This document shows positions 37,335 through 48,831 of a stretch of DNA of 64,000 nucleotides, in pieces (positions within the stretch are counted from its first letter, which is position 1; each line of letters begins with the position of its first letter). The DNA comes from Methylovulum sp. GTDB lineage: Bacteria; Pseudomonadota; Gammaproteobacteria; Methylococcales; Methylomonadaceae. Both the position numbers and the translations under genes were made by a program. The notes beneath the pieces are model-generated. The model saw nothing but the letters and a program-made list of their open reading frames with translations. It was not told the DNA's origin and did no database searches. The stretch covers positions 16,187-80,186 of the forward strand of contig JAURZI010000030.1 of NCBI GenBank assembly GCA_030653435.1, written 5' to 3'.

Positions 37335-38360
37335 CTATAGATCGATAATTTCGCGCAATACCGACGTGGCATAACTGCCTGCTGGCAGCGTAAAGGCAAG
37401 CGCCAAGGTGTTGCCGTCTATAAACTGCCATTGCAGGTTTTGCACATTAACCCTTAATGCGCGCCGGTCGCTGGCAACTGCCGATGCGAGCAAGCCCGCC
37501 GCCAGTTCCGGGTAGACGTCTATAACCGCTTGTTCGATAGCCGCCGCATCGCCGGACACCTCGGCATGGCCTGTACCCCACAACACGCCGGTAGCATGGA
37601 TGTCTTTTGCCGCCAAACGCCGGAGGATTTCAGCATCGGCTTGTTCGGATTTAAACCAGCCGTGCGATAAATCGAAACTGTACGTGTCGCCAGCCAGCGC
37701 CTGATTCCAGGTTTGATCGCTTACCCTGCGGGCTAAAATGTGGTTGAACAAAAAGGAACGCGCGGCCGATAAATACAGGCTCCGTAGTTCGCGGCTGGTT
37801 TTTGCGCCTTGGAACATCGCCAGGGCTTTATTGACGTTTTGCCCGCCGTTGCCAAAGCGCTGTGGACCATAATAATTGGCGATGCCCTGGTCTTTAATCC
37901 ATTCCAGTTGCCGGATGGTTTTGTCCTGATCGCCGCGCCAATCGCGCACCGTGATGTTAAAGCTATTGCCGGACAACACGCCGCGCTTTAATTTTCGGGC
38001 ATGGCGCACGCTACGCATGATGCTGATATGGTCGGAAACCAGCTGCGTCCAATCAGGATCAGGGTTGAGGCCGGGCAACCAGACGCTAAACCATTGCGTC
38101 GCCACCGCATGCCTGTCCTTGATGCCGGCATAGCCGATATCGCGTTGCCTGACGCCAGCTATGCGTGCCAATTGTCTGGCCACATACTCGGTGTTTTCAC
38201 CGGTTTTTTGGATTTGCAAAAAAACATGCTCGCCAGCCCCTGAGGGCTCAAAAGCCAGTTGCTCGGTGACGATAAAATCTTCGGGGCTTTGGCGTATGTT
38301 GCCTAAACCTGAGGGCGAGCCGTAAACATAAGGCCAAACAGGAAGCTCGATAGCAGGCAT
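37335..38360 (-). CDS. truD: tRNA pseudouridine(13) synthase TruD
   Basis: 341 residues. Motifs: EDFIVTEQLAFEPSGAGEHV, the catalytic-Asp region GYAGIKDRHAVATQWFSVWL, and YYGPQRFGNGGQNV. TruD modifies U13 of tRNA-Glu. Its start overlaps the ispF stop by one base (TGATG). The order ispD-ispF-truD is a widespread gammaproteobacterial arrangement. Confidence 0.96.
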   Translation of the reverse strand: MPAIELPVWPYVYGSPSGLGNIRQSPEDFIVTEQLAFEPSGAGEHVFLQIQKTGENTEYVARQLARIAGVRQRDIGYAGIKDRHAVATQWFSVWLPGLNPDPDWTQLVSDHISIMRSVRHARKLKRGVLSGNSFNITVRDWRGDQDKTIRQLEWIKDQGIANYYGPQRFGNGGQNVNKALAMFQGAKTSRELRSLYLSAARSFLFNHILARRVSDQTWNQALAGDTYSFDLSHGWFKSEQADAEILRRLAAKDIHATGVLWGTGHAEVSGDAAAIEQAVIDVYPELAAGLLASAVASDRRALRVNVQNLQWQFIDGNTLALAFTLPAGSYATSVLREIIDL

Positions 38361-38854
38361 CAGCAGCGTTCAATCAGCACGATGGCTTGTACGGCTATGC
38401 CTTCTTTGCGGCCTTCAAAGCCGAGTTTTTCGGTGGTCGTCGCCTTCACATTAATGCACTCCACCGCCGTCAACAAATCATCGGCAATATTGCTGCACAT
38501 CGCTGCGATATGGGGCGCCATTTTCGGCGCCTGGGCGATGATCGTCATATCGGCATTGACCAGCCGGTAACCTTTATCCTGCACGATACGGTAAACATGG
38601 CGCAATAGCACACGGCTGTCCGCACCTTTAAACTCGGGATCGGTATCAGGAAAATGTTTGCCTATATCGCCTAAGGCCGCCGCCCCCAACAAGGCATCGC
38701 ATAAGGCATGGAGCACGACGTCACCGTCCGAATGGGCTTCCAGCCCTTGTTGGTATGGGATAGCTACGCCGCCCAGGATAATGTGGTCGCCCGCGCCAAA
38801 GCGGTGGACGTCGTAGCCTTGTCCGATTCTAAGCATTGATGTTGCTGTATTCAT
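38360..38854 (-). CDS. ispF: 2-C-methyl-D-erythritol 2,4-cyclodiphosphate synthase
   Basis: 164 residues. [17 protein letters not shown] gives the metal-binding Asp-His pair, and [20 protein letters not shown] with [19 protein letters not shown] the rest of the site. Fifth step of the MEP isoprenoid pathway. Start overlaps the ispD stop by 4 bases. Confidence 0.97.
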   Translation of the reverse strand: MNTATSMLRIGQGYDVHRFGAGDHIILGGVAIPYQQGLEAHSDGDVVLHALCDALLGAAALGDIGKHFPDTDPEFKGADSRVLLRHVYRIVQDKGYRLVNADMTIIAQAPKMAPHIAAMCSNIADDLLTAVECINVKATTTEKLGFEGRKEGIAVQAIVLIERC

Positions 38855-39561
38855 GATTTTGTCGTTCTAATTTGCCGTTCTAAATAGAATTGTGCCAACG
38901 CCAGATCTTCCGGGCGGGTGATTTTAATGTTATCGGGACGGCCCTCGACGATTTTCGGTTGCCAGCCTTGCAATTCCAACGCACTGGCCTCGTCCGTGAC
39001 CGCCGGATTGCCTGCTGCGGCCGACAAGGCGGCCTTCAACCGGCCATAGCGGAACATTTGCGGTGTCAAGGCGCGCCAGATATGGCTTCTGTCCAAAGTG
39101 CCGAGGATGTCCTGGCCTTGGGTCTTTTTCAAGGTGTCATGTGATGGCAGCGCAAGAATCCCGCCGACCTCGTCCTGTTTAAGCTCATTAATAAGGCGGT
39201 GTATATCGGCGGCAGTAATACAGGGTCTGGCGGCGTCATGCACCAACACCCAATCGTCATCCGCAGCCTGTGCCGCTATGGCGGTCAAGGCCGACAGCAC
39301 GGAGTCGGCGCGTTCTTTGCCGCCTGCCGCCGTAATGATCTTACTATGGGTTGAGATCCCCAGTTCCGGCCAATAGGGATCTTCCATAGAAATGGCAACC
39401 GAGATGGCGGCAAAAACATCGGCCTGCAACAAACGCGACAGGCTGTGTTCAATGACGGTCTTACCGTCAAGTTCCAAATATTGTTTGGGGCGGTCGGCAT
39501 TCATGCGCTTGCCTACGCCGGCCGCCGGGACTACCGCCCAGTATGTTATTGCTTGCGTCAT
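38851..39561 (-). CDS. ispD: 2-C-methyl-D-erythritol 4-phosphate cytidylyltransferase
   Basis: 236 residues. Nucleotide-binding start [20 protein letters not shown] and the DAARPC motif ([17 protein letters not shown]). Third MEP-pathway step. First gene of ispD-ispF-truD-nadE; divergent from the methyltransferase gene, with about 185 bases between for promoters. Confidence 0.97.
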   Translation of the reverse strand: MTQAITYWAVVPAAGVGKRMNADRPKQYLELDGKTVIEHSLSRLLQADVFAAISVAISMEDPYWPELGISTHSKIITAAGGKERADSVLSALTAIAAQAADDDWVLVHDAARPCITAADIHRLINELKQDEVGGILALPSHDTLKKTQGQDILGTLDRSHIWRALTPQMFRYGRLKAALSAAAGNPAVTDEASALELQGWQPKIVEGRPDNIKITRPEDLALAQFYLERQIRTTKS

Positions 39562-39747
39562 AATTAAGATGAAGGGCTGGAGGGGCGGCCATTATGCCTG
39601 TTGACCTGACAAAAATCATCCGTATTTAACCGGCATGACGCTTTAATTTGAGACCGGTTACAACGCCTGCAAAAATAGTATTGAGGCAATCAGGATCGCG
39701 CTGTACTATTCAGCACCCGTAACCCTCACCACCCTCTTTGTGCCTTT

Positions 39748-40371
39748 ATGAAACCAGACAGTCAAAACATACAACAACGTTATGACAGGATAGCACCTTA
39801 CTTTGAGATGTTGGAAGCGGTCATGGAAGGTTTGTTTTTCAAAAGCTGGCGGAAACGTTTGTGGGAGAAGGTCGATGTGGATGCCTACCACATACTGGAA
39901 GTGGGCGTGGGCACCGGTAAAAACTTTGCTTACTATCCGGCTTATGCACGTATTACTGCCATCGATTTTAGCCCGGCAATGCTCAAGCAAGCGGCGATTA
40001 AGCGGGAACGGAAGCAGGTTCTGGTCGAGTTGGAAGCGATGGACGTGCAATCCCTGTATTTTGCCGACAACAGTTTTGATGCTGTTGTTGTTTCCTTCGT
40101 TTTTTGTTCGGTGCCCTTGCCGCTAAAAGGCTTAAAAGAACTCTACCGCGTCTGCAAACCGGGCGGGCAGGTGTTGCTGCTGGAGCATGTGCTGAGTTCA
40201 AGGCCGGTATTGGCTGGCATTATGAACCTGCTTAACCCCGTCATCGTCCGGTTGTTCGGCGCAAACATTAACCGCAATACCGTTAAAAACGTCCAATCCT
40301 GTGCATTTGAATGGGTGCGTGTCGATGAGCGTAGCGGGGATCTGATTAAATTGATTGAGGCCAGAAAATAG
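39748..40371 (+). CDS. Class I SAM-dependent methyltransferase, UbiE-like
   Basis: 207 residues. SAM-binding motif ILEVGVGTGKNFAYYP, then TAIDFSPAMLKQA, DNSFDAVVVSFVFCSVP, and VCKPGGQVLLLEHVLSSRPV: the order of motifs in the UbiE/COQ5 and phospholipid N-methyltransferase group. The substrate cannot be told; a membrane lipid or quinone is the best guess. Stands alone. Confidence 0.82.
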   Translation: MKPDSQNIQQRYDRIAPYFEMLEAVMEGLFFKSWRKRLWEKVDVDAYHILEVGVGTGKNFAYYPAYARITAIDFSPAMLKQAAIKRERKQVLVELEAMDVQSLYFADNSFDAVVVSFVFCSVPLPLKGLKELYRVCKPGGQVLLLEHVLSSRPVLAGIMNLLNPVIVRLFGANINRNTVKNVQSCAFEWVRVDERSGDLIKLIEARK

Positions 40372-40505
40372 GCGATTGATGATCACGCTGGCCCTCATAG
40401 TTTGAATATAAGCCTCAATGCGTCAGCAACAAGGCAAACCCAGCCATAAGCCCACAGATGCTGGCGCATAAAACGCATATCTAATCGTTCAGACCAACGT
40501 GGACA

Positions 40506-41564
40506 TCAAACGCCGAGTATCTGCAATTGCGGCACGGCATTGGGTTTGCCGAACAGATAGCCTTGCATTTTGCTGACGCCTTGTGCCATTAAATAATCCC
40601 GTTCCGCTTCCGTTTCCACACCTTCGGCCAGCACTTCAATATTATTGGCTAGCGAAATGGCGATTAATGCCGCAACAATCGATTGTTTAATAGGCAGGGC
40701 ATCAACATTCTGTACCAAGCAACGGTCAATCTTAATTAAATCCGGCGTTAACTCGGCGAGCAAATTCAAGCCCGCATAACCGGAACCCACATCGTCCAAT
40801 GCGGTTTTAAAGCCTTTTTTACGATAAAAATCCAAAATAGTCTTTAAATGGCCAAAGTCTTTGACATTTTCTGTTTCTACGACTTCAAACATGATACGCG
40901 CAGGATCAATACCCAGTTCTTCTGCCCATAACACCGTATCGCGCAAACACATTTCAGGGTTGTAAATGGCCGTGGGCAAAAAGTTAATGGAAATGCGCCC
41001 TTGCAATTGGACAGCGACCGCTTGCTGTAAAGCCATTTCACGCGCCAGGCGATCCAGATTAAACAATAAACCGGCCTTCTTGGCTTGCTCCAACAACATA
41101 TCGGGGCCGATGATCGAGCCGTCCGCACGTAAACCGCGCATCAAACACTCGTAACCGTAAATCTCACCCTTTACCACATCGACCAGAGGTTGAAAAACAA
41201 TCTGCAATGCGCGGTTATTTAACACATAAATCAAATCATCCGCCGCCAGCAAGCCGCCCCAATGGCTCAAGGGCTTTAATTTATTGAGCAAAGAAAAGCT
41301 GATTAACTCAGCCGGTTGCAAGACAACCGCATGAATAGCCGCCATCTCCAGATCCGAAAACTGCTGGCACCCACACAACCGCCTTATTAACTGGCTGATA
41401 TCGTCGCTAACAACGGTCAACAGTTCATCGGCCTGCTCTGTGGCATAACCTAAATCGTTAAGCACCGTCACGACATGTTCCCTGATCAATTCATCAGGAA
41501 AAGTTAACAAAATCTTGCCGGCGCCGGATGGCATATCAGGCAATTGTCGACATTTGCACGCCAT
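40506..41564 (-). CDS. EAL-domain protein, probable c-di-GMP phosphodiesterase
   Basis: 352 residues; ATG 41564 has ACGAGGA upstream. About 110 N-terminal residues of unknown fold (with Cys-rich start MACKCRQLPD) precede a full EAL domain. The signature reads YECLMR instead of E-A-L, but other catalytic positions look present: MFEVVETENV, TALDDVGSGYAGLNLL (DDFG is DDVG), LIKIDR and LAEGVETEAE. No GGDEF domain. Probably active c-di-GMP hydrolysis, not certain given the altered motifs. Confidence 0.82.
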   Translation of the reverse strand: MACKCRQLPDMPSGAGKILLTFPDELIREHVVTVLNDLGYATEQADELLTVVSDDISQLIRRLCGCQQFSDLEMAAIHAVVLQPAELISFSLLNKLKPLSHWGGLLAADDLIYVLNNRALQIVFQPLVDVVKGEIYGYECLMRGLRADGSIIGPDMLLEQAKKAGLLFNLDRLAREMALQQAVAVQLQGRISINFLPTAIYNPEMCLRDTVLWAEELGIDPARIMFEVVETENVKDFGHLKTILDFYRKKGFKTALDDVGSGYAGLNLLAELTPDLIKIDRCLVQNVDALPIKQSIVAALIAISLANNIEVLAEGVETEAERDYLMAQGVSKMQGYLFGKPNAVPQLQILGV

Positions 41565-41878
41565 AAAACTCCTCGTCATATCTATTTGTTAACGTCTATT
41601 TGTAAACGCGGTTACGCCAAATGCGTAACCCGATTCAAGCTGCGGCAAGAATTAACCTTAATAAAACTTAATAACCCGGCATTATAGGACTTAAGCAAAT
41701 GGTTAAGAAAAATTAATCGCCTCCCTGATTCCAAAATGGAGCTGATATTAAGCCCTCTCTGTAACCATCTCCAGCAGAAGTGTTAAAGACACTAAATCCA
41801 GCATATTGAGCATCGCAAATTGATGCCTTACTGATATACTGAAAACCGAATCCCCATACGATTTGCTCAAAGCCTTGC
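41565..41878. other. 314-base intergenic stretch before the IS1182-type element
   Basis: AT-rich; promoter region of the EAL gene on the minus strand. The 40 bases before the element and those after 43347 might once have been joined (CTCAAAGCCTTG and GCGATGAAATAGATAAG), but no gene is recognised. Confidence 0.4.
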
Positions 41879-41882
41879 CTAG

Positions 41883-43342
41883 CAGCCTGTCGGACTTACC
41901 GCCGTATTTAATGCGACAATAGCATCATCGTTAGGCAGGATATAAATATGAGCCTCTTTCGCACCATCGACCGTTACACCGACTATCTATTAGCCCCTCA
42001 CTGGATGAATGGTTACCCGAAAATCATCTGGCACGTTTTATTGTGGAAGTCATTGAACACTTGGATCTGACCGTCATCACCCAAGCGTATGCCGGTCGTG
42101 GCAGCAAGGCGTACCATCCGGCCATGCTATTGTCCTTGCTGGTCTACGGCTATGCCACCGGTGTGTTTTCCAGCCGCCGCCTTGAGCAAGCGAGCTACGA
42201 TTCGGTGGCGTTTCGTTTTATCGCAGCGGGTTGCCATCCTGACCATGACACCTTGGCGACCTTCCGGCGACGTTTTTTGAATGAATTGGCCGAGGTGTTT
42301 GAGCAAGTCCTTAAGCTTGCGCACGAGATGAAAATGCTCAAGCTGGGGCAAGTCAGTCTGGATGGTACCAAGATACATGCCAATGCCTCGCGGCACAGCG
42401 CGTTGTCGTATGGGCATATCGAAAAACTCGAAGCACAGCTCAAGCAAGAGGTACAAGACTTGTTGACGCTGGCTGAACAAGTCGACCAAACCCAGGCACC
42501 TGATGGCATGAGCCTCCCGAACGAACTCCAACGCCGCGAAGTACGCCTACAAAAGATGGCTGAAGCGAAGATCAAGATTGAAGCCCGCGCCTAGGCCCGC
42601 TTCGAGCAAGAACAAGCCGCTTATCAAGAAAAACTGGCCCGGCGGGAAGCCCGCCAACAGGAGACCGGCAGAAAGCCGGGCGGCAAACCACCCAAAGCTC
42701 CCGATGCAGGCCCGCAATCGAAAGACCAGATCACCAACAGTAGGCGCTTTAGGCGACCTGACCGACGAAGAATCGCGGATCATGAAATGCGCCGGAGGCG
42801 GTTTTGAGCAATGTTATAACGCGCAAGCCGCTGTAGATAGGGAGTCGATGTTGGTGGTGGCGACTGATGTCACCCAGGCGTGTAACGACCCGCAGCAGGT
42901 GATTCCCATGCTGGCCTTGTTGCAGGCGTTACCTGACAGTTGGGGTAAAGTCGAGCAACTGTTGGGCGATACCGGTTTTTGCAGCACCCACAATATTGAA
43001 CAATGTGAAGCGGCGGGTATTGACCCGTTACTGGCCGTCGCCAGGCAAGAACACCACCCGCACTGGAAAGACCGTTTCGAAGCACCCGAGCCGTTGCCGC
43101 AGGAGGCCACGCCGCAGCAATTGTGGCTCATAAATTGAAAACGAAAGCCGGGCGCGAGGCCTATGCACGCCGGAAATTAAAGCGTATGGCGAAACTACGC
43201 CAGAATTGCGTCTATTTTGGGTAAAAAATCAGGAAAAATAGGGGTATTTAGCTATAAAATCGCGTTATTTACCTTGAAATCCGTATTTTTTGTTTTTGAA
43301 AGCGGATTGTTTAGTTAACTGAGGGCTAAGTCCGACAGGCTG
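41883..43342 (+). mobile_element. IS1182-type insertion sequence, inactive
   Basis: 1460 bases bounded by perfect 16-bp inverted repeats, CAGCCTGTCGGACTTA (41883-41898) and its reverse complement (43327-43342), with CTAG on both outer sides (41879-41882 and 43343-43346), a likely palindromic target duplication. The transposase inside is broken in several places. Confidence 0.9.
41949..43224 (+). pseudogene. IS1182-family transposase, multiply disrupted
   Basis: The start MSLFRTIDRYTDYL is out of frame with the following PSLDEWLPENHLARFIVEVI (frameshift near 42000). The frame then runs through YHPAMLLSLLVYGYATGVFS, HDTLATFRRRFLNELAEVF and LDGTKIHANASRHSALSY to a TAG at 42592. After another frameshift near 42700 come GFEQCYNAQAAVD and LLGDTGFCSTHNIE, and a third gives HKLKTKAGREAYARRKLK joined directly to RMAKLRQN: the conserved VEPVFG...region between them is deleted. 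Confidence 0.88.
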
Positions 43343-43387
43343 CTAGGCGATGAAATAGATAAGGCGTTCTATGGGCACACCGGCCCA

Positions 43388-44527
43388 TCATGACGCGTTC
43401 AATTTGGCTAACGCAAAATTGACATTATCAAGCACCCGCTGGCGATCCTGAGGCGACAAGCTAATGATGCCGTCTGCGTCGCGACGGAAGATTTCCTCGC
43501 AAGCCGCTTTAGATTCCTGATACTGCCCCACCCAATATGCGGACACCGCCAGCTCATCCCATAACCGCCAATGATAAATATCCGCATTGACGAAGAGAAT
43601 ATCGCTGGGATAAGGGATTTCCAGCCCCCGTCTGGCAAACAGGCATGCCAGATTAAACTGTCCCTGCTGACGGCAATACAGGGCCAACGCATGTAGCGAT
43701 TCAGCACGGGTAGGTCGTAATTCATAGGCTTTTTGATAAGCTTCCATAACCGTCGCATAAGGCAGCTTTAGTGTGACAGCCATGTGCCCCGCCTGTACTT
43801 GTGCGACAAAGGTTTCTTCGACCCAGCCCGGCATCGCGGCCCGTTCGCAATAATGCCGGTAAGCCAACTCATGATGGCCTGCATCACGGTAAGATTGCGC
43901 CAGATAAAACTGGCTACGCCCATCGGCGGGATTTTTTTCCAGCTCCGCTTCCAATAAGGCGGCATCGCGTAAAAATTTTTGCTCTGCCGTAACACCTTGT
44001 GAACGTGCACCTTCGCCGGGATAAAAACAAATCCAGGCATCTTCGATGACCTCGCGCACGCCAGTGCCGGCCAGATGTTCCAAATATTCGTGCACGACAC
44101 CCCGCCATTGCCACCGGTTGGCGCTGATATCGATCAGGTTCGGCAATGCGTAGCACATATCCTGATTACGTTTACGCAAACAATAGGTCACGCCGGGCTG
44201 CATCTGTTGGTAAAAAACCGGGTCGGTATGCCGCAACTCTTCATCGGCATCGATAAATAACAGCCAACCGCTGCTACGGCGGGCGCAGGCATACTCCAAC
44301 GCTTGATTGCGGTTAACGGCAAAATTGACCCAAGGCGCAATCATAACTTCGCCGTCTATACCGTACCGGCCCATACGTTCTTTAATAAACTCAGGGGTGC
44401 CATCCGTCGATCCGGTATCAACGATAACATAATAGTCGATGACCTCCTTGACCGAGTCAATCAGACGGCCCAGCACCGGCGTTTCATTTTTAACGATCAT
44501 GTTCAGGCAAATTGACGTAGGCTTCAT
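43388..44527 (-). CDS. Family 2 glycosyltransferase with TPR-like C terminus
   Basis: 379 residues. GT-A start: ICLNMIVKNETPVLGRLIDS, YYVIVDTGSTDGTPEFIKER, and the DXD-type FIDADEELRHTD. The C-terminal 200 residues are helical repeats (FYLAQSYRDAGHHELAYRHY; ALYCRQQGQFNLACLFARRG). Such proteins modify surface glycans or proteins; the acceptor is unknown. Lies alone between the dead IS and sucA, divergent from sucA. Confidence 0.87.
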   Translation of the reverse strand: MKPTSICLNMIVKNETPVLGRLIDSVKEVIDYYVIVDTGSTDGTPEFIKERMGRYGIDGEVMIAPWVNFAVNRNQALEYACARRSSGWLLFIDADEELRHTDPVFYQQMQPGVTYCLRKRNQDMCYALPNLIDISANRWQWRGVVHEYLEHLAGTGVREVIEDAWICFYPGEGARSQGVTAEQKFLRDAALLEAELEKNPADGRSQFYLAQSYRDAGHHELAYRHYCERAAMPGWVEETFVAQVQAGHMAVTLKLPYATVMEAYQKAYELRPTRAESLHALALYCRQQGQFNLACLFARRGLEIPYPSDILFVNADIYHWRLWDELAVSAYWVGQYQESKAACEEIFRRDADGIISLSPQDRQRVLDNVNFALAKLNAS

Positions 44528-44791
44528 GGTAAAATCAGTAGCGGAAAGTTAGCGCACAGCGTGCATGGCAAAAAAAACAGCATCACTGTAACCCAAGTTC
44601 CGAGCGCCACGCAAATACCTGCCATGTACCGGTAGAGGCAATCAGGGCCGCGCAGAAATTAAAAACCCGCCCGACTTGCGACGTCAGACTTGCCTTTCCT
44701 GACAAAATGCCCCATATTTTAACGAAGCCTGTCTATATACCGAATCCCCCACCTAACGACGAAATCTGCGCTGCGTAACTGGATACCAACC

Positions 44792-47617
44792 ATGAGTGAA
44801 CTCCTTAAGCTTTTTCAAGATTCTTCCGCCCTTTATGGCAGCAACGCCAGTTTTATTGAAAACTTATACGAACGGTTTCTGGAAGACCCGGAATCGGTCG
44901 AAACCAGCTGGCAAAAGCATTTCAAATCTATCCAGCACAACGCCGATTTTGAAACGGCCCATAGCCCTATCGTAGAGCGTTTTGCCCAGCTTGCCATTAA
45001 ATCGCCGAACAGATTGGCGCAAATACAGGGTTTTACTGAAGAAAGCGTTAAAAAACAATCCGCTGTGGCAAGACTGATTAACCATTACCGGGTGCGCGGG
45101 CATCAAATTGCCAACACCAACCCGCTAGGCAAAACGACCCTGTCGCCGCTAGACATGGACCCGTCTTATTACGGCCTGTCCGAACCCGATATGGACACGC
45201 TGTTCGACACTGGCTCGCTTTATGGGGTTGACCGCCTGCCGTTGCGTAAAATTATCGACAACCTGAAAGACATTTATTGCGGCAGCATCGGCTCCGAATA
45301 CATGCACATCGACGATACGCATATCAGGCGCTGGTTAATCCATCGCCTGGAAAGCGCCAAAGCCAACTTAATCCTGGATGCGGAAAAAAAACGCTGGTTA
45401 CTGAAACTGCTGACCGCCGCTGAAGGCATAGAAAGCCATCTGCAAAACAAATTTGTCGGCCAGAAACGTTTTTCCCTGGAAGGAGGCGAATCGCTGATCC
45501 CCATTCTGGACGAACTGATCCAGCGTTCCGGCGAAAAAGGCGTTAAGGAAATCGTTATCGGCATGGCGCACCGCGGCCGTTTGAATGTCCTGGTCAATAT
45601 CCTGGGCAAAAGTCCGGCCAGTCTGTTTGAAGAATTTGCCGGTCATTACACATTGGCGCCCGGCATGCGTTCAGGCGATGTCAAATACCACATGGGGTTT
45701 TCATCGAATATCGCCACACCGGGCGGTGCCGTACATTTGGCCTTGGCCTTTAACCCGTCACATCTGGAGATTATCAACCCGGTAGTCGAAGGCTCGGTCA
45801 AAGCCCGCCAGGACCGCGCCGGTGAAAACGGCCAAGCGACGGTCATTCCGGTATTAATCCACGGCGACGCGGCTTTTTCAGGACAAGGCATTGTCATGGA
45901 AACCTTGAACATGTCGCAAACCCGTGCATTTTCGACCGGCGGGACGATACATGTCGTCATCAACAACCAGATAGGCTTTACCACCAGCAACCCGCAGGAC
46001 GCTCGCTCAACACCGTATTGCACCGATGTGGCCCGGATGATCCAGGCGCCGGTTTTTCACGTCAACGGCGATGACCCTGAAGCCGTGCTGTTCATCACCA
46101 AACTGGCCGTTGATTACCGCATGACCTTTAATAAGGATGTCGTGATCGACTTGGTTTGCTACCGCCGCTTAGGCCATAACGAGGCCGATGAACCGGCGAC
46201 CACGCAACCGGTCATGTACAAAAAAATCCGCAAGCACAAGACCACGCGGAAAATATATGCCGACAAACTCATCAGTGAGCAAGTCATCAGCAGGCAACAA
46301 GCGCTGGACATCGAACAGGACTACCAAAACCTGCTGGATGCCGGTGAAATTGTGTCCCGACCGGTGCTGGACAGCAAAAGTTATTCTTATAGCACGCAAT
46401 GGAACCAGTTCCTTAACAAACAATGGGACATTCCATGCAACACGGCGGTTTCGCTGGATCATTTGCGCTTTTGCAATGACCGTATGCAGCGGCTGCCCGC
46501 CGGTTTTGAATTACACCCGCGCGTCGCCAAAGTCATGGAAAACCGCCGTAAAATGGCGGCGGGCGCGATGCCTTTAGACTGGGGATTTGCTGAAAACATG
46601 GCTTATGCCACGCTGGTTATTGAAAAACACAATATCCGCCTGACCGGCCAGGATGTCGGCCGCGGCACCTTTGTGCACAGGCATGCGGTGTTGCATAACC
46701 AACTCAATAACAAAACCCATACCCCGCTAAAGCATCTCGACAAAAACCAGGGCAATGCCCAAATTTTCGATTCGCTGCTGTCCGAAGCGGGCGTGCTGGG
46801 TTTTGAATACGGCTACAGCACCACGACGCCGAATACGCTGGTCATCTGGGAAGCGCAATTCGGCGACTTTGCCAACGGCGCGCAAGTGCTGATCGACCAG
46901 TTTATCAGTTCAGGGGAAACCAAATGGGGACGCTTATGCGGACTGGTCATGCTGTTGCCGCACGGCTTTGAAGGCCAAGGGCCGGAGCATTCATCGGCAC
47001 GTCTGGAACGCTATTTACAACTGTGTGCCGAGCATAATATGCAGGTCTGTTACCCGACGACACCGGCACAGATCTTCCATCTGTTACGCCGCCAGTTGCT
47101 AAGGCCATACCGCAAACCGTTGGTCATCATGAGCCCCAAAAGTCTGTTGCGCCACAAACTGGCGGTATCGACCCTGGAAGACCTGACTAGCGGGCAGTTC
47201 CAGCCCATAATCGGCGAGCAGGATGAACTCAACCCTAAAAAAGTGACACGCTTGGTGCTCTGCGCCGGCAAAGTCTATTACGACCTGCTGGAAGCCCGCC
47301 GTGAAGCTGACCTTAAACAGGTCGCCATCGCGCGTATTGAGCAGATTTACCCGTTTCCGCTGACCTTGTTCAAGGCGCAGCTGGCAAAATATCCCCAGTT
47401 AAAAGAGTTTGTCTGGTGTCAGGAAGAGCCTAAAAACCAAGGTGCGTGGTATAACTCGGGACACCATTTTATCGACAATTTACCACCGCATATCAACGTC
47501 AGTTACGCCGGTCGCCAAGCATCCGCCTCGCCAGCCGTCGGTAATTTTCAAGTCCACATAGAACAGCAAAAAGCGGTTGTCCAGGCCGCACTTTACGGTA
47601 TCCCATCAGGAAAATAA
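44792..47617 (+). CDS. sucA: 2-oxoglutarate dehydrogenase E1 component
   Basis: 941 residues, full length. N-terminal E2-binding start [20 protein letters not shown]; thiamine diphosphate and substrate regions [60 protein letters not shown], and [20 protein letters not shown]. It decarboxylates 2-oxoglutarate and transfers succinyl to the E2 lipoyl group. Starts an operon with sucB (1-base gap) and an lpd homologue. No clear Shine-Dalgarno sequence before the ATG. Confidence 0.97.
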   Translation: MSELLKLFQDSSALYGSNASFIENLYERFLEDPESVETSWQKHFKSIQHNADFETAHSPIVERFAQLAIKSPNRLAQIQGFTEESVKKQSAVARLINHYRVRGHQIANTNPLGKTTLSPLDMDPSYYGLSEPDMDTLFDTGSLYGVDRLPLRKIIDNLKDIYCGSIGSEYMHIDDTHIRRWLIHRLESAKANLILDAEKKRWLLKLLTAAEGIESHLQNKFVGQKRFSLEGGESLIPILDELIQRSGEKGVKEIVIGMAHRGRLNVLVNILGKSPASLFEEFAGHYTLAPGMRSGDVKYHMGFSSNIATPGGAVHLALAFNPSHLEIINPVVEGSVKARQDRAGENGQATVIPVLIHGDAAFSGQGIVMETLNMSQTRAFSTGGTIHVVINNQIGFTTSNPQDARSTPYCTDVARMIQAPVFHVNGDDPEAVLFITKLAVDYRMTFNKDVVIDLVCYRRLGHNEADEPATTQPVMYKKIRKHKTTRKIYADKLISEQVISRQQALDIEQDYQNLLDAGEIVSRPVLDSKSYSYSTQWNQFLNKQWDIPCNTAVSLDHLRFCNDRMQRLPAGFELHPRVAKVMENRRKMAAGAMPLDWGFAENMAYATLVIEKHNIRLTGQDVGRGTFVHRHAVLHNQLNNKTHTPLKHLDKNQGNAQIFDSLLSEAGVLGFEYGYSTTTPNTLVIWEAQFGDFANGAQVLIDQFISSGETKWGRLCGLVMLLPHGFEGQGPEHSSARLERYLQLCAEHNMQVCYPTTPAQIFHLLRRQLLRPYRKPLVIMSPKSLLRHKLAVSTLEDLTSGQFQPIIGEQDELNPKKVTRLVLCAGKVYYDLLEARREADLKQVAIARIEQIYPFPLTLFKAQLAKYPQLKEFVWCQEEPKNQGAWYNSGHHFIDNLPPHINVSYAGRQASASPAVGNFQVHIEQQKAVVQAALYGIPSGK

Positions 47618-47618
47618 C

Positions 47619-48827
47619 ATGAGCATTGAAGTCCGAGTCCCTAACTTACCCGAATCTGTTTCCGACGCGACCGTCATCACTTGGCATAAACAAGCCGGTG
47701 ACAGCGTCACCAAAAACGACAGCCTCGTTGACCTTGAAACCGACAAAGTCGTGCTGGAAGTCACCGCGCCAGAATCCGGGATACTCAGCCAGATACTCAC
47801 GGCAGATGGTGCCATCGTCATCAGCGATCAATTAATGGCCGTGATCGAAGCAGGCGAGGTTAAAGCGCAAGCCAGCACCGCGACACCGGAACCTAAAGCG
47901 GCGGCAACCCCGCTAAGCCCGTCCGTGCGCCGTCTGGTCAATGAAAACACGCTGAATCCGGCCGACATCACCGGTACCGGCAAAAGCGGGCGCTTGACCA
48001 AAACCGACGTGCTGGAGCATCTTAACAAACAAGCCCCCGGCCCCAGCGTAACTAAGACAATAGCCCCGGAAACCAAACCGGAAGCCCTCCAAACCGTAGA
48101 GCTGAGCACGGCGGCCGCATCCAATCTGCGCCCCGAACAGCGCGTGGCGATGACGCGCTTACGGGCGAAAGTTGCCGAACGTTTGCTACAGGCGCAACAA
48201 AATGCCGCGATGCTGACCACGTTCAACGAAGTCAATATGCAGAGCGTCATCGACCTGCGTAACCAGTACAAGACCCGTTTTGAACAAAAGCACAATGTGA
48301 AGCTGGGCTTTATGTCGTTTTTCGTCAAGGCTTCTATCGAAGCGTTAAAAAAATTCCCCGCCATCAATGCGTCTATAGACGGCAATGACATCATTTATCA
48401 CGGCTATTACGACCTGGGCATTGCTGTCAGCACGCCGCGCGGCCTGATTGTCCCGGTGCTGCATGATGCCGACCAACTGGATTTCGCAGGTATTGAAAAA
48501 AGCATCGTCGATTACGGCGAAAAAGCCCGCGCCGGTTCGTTGAGCTACGATGACTTAAAAGGCGGCACCTTCACGATCACCAACGGCGGCGTGTTCGGCT
48601 CGATGTTGTCGACACCGATACTGAACCCGCCGCAATGCGCCATTTTAGGCATGCACGCCATCAAGGAACGCGCCGTTGTTGAAAACGGCCAGATCGTTAT
48701 CCGCCCGATCATGTATCTGGCGTTATCTTACGATCACCGCCTCGTCGATGGCCGCGAAGCCGTACAATTTTTAGTGACGATTAAAGAATGCCTGGAAGCT
48801 CCCGCCCACCTACTTCTTAACATTTAA
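47619..48827 (+). CDS. sucB: Dihydrolipoyllysine succinyltransferase (E2)
   Basis: 402 residues from ATG 47619 (AGGAAAATAAC before it). One lipoyl domain with the lysine in [18 protein letters not shown], an E3-binding domain ([20 protein letters not shown]), and the catalytic domain with [16 protein letters not shown] and [13 protein letters not shown] (catalytic His). Transfers succinyl to CoA. The single lipoyl domain and the E3-binding domain look standard. Confidence 0.96.
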   Translation: MSIEVRVPNLPESVSDATVITWHKQAGDSVTKNDSLVDLETDKVVLEVTAPESGILSQILTADGAIVISDQLMAVIEAGEVKAQASTATPEPKAAATPLSPSVRRLVNENTLNPADITGTGKSGRLTKTDVLEHLNKQAPGPSVTKTIAPETKPEALQTVELSTAAASNLRPEQRVAMTRLRAKVAERLLQAQQNAAMLTTFNEVNMQSVIDLRNQYKTRFEQKHNVKLGFMSFFVKASIEALKKFPAINASIDGNDIIYHGYYDLGIAVSTPRGLIVPVLHDADQLDFAGIEKSIVDYGEKARAGSLSYDDLKGGTFTITNGGVFGSMLSTPILNPPQCAILGMHAIKERAVVENGQIVIRPIMYLALSYDHRLVDGREAVQFLVTIKECLEAPAHLLLNI

Positions 48828-48831
48828 GCTT

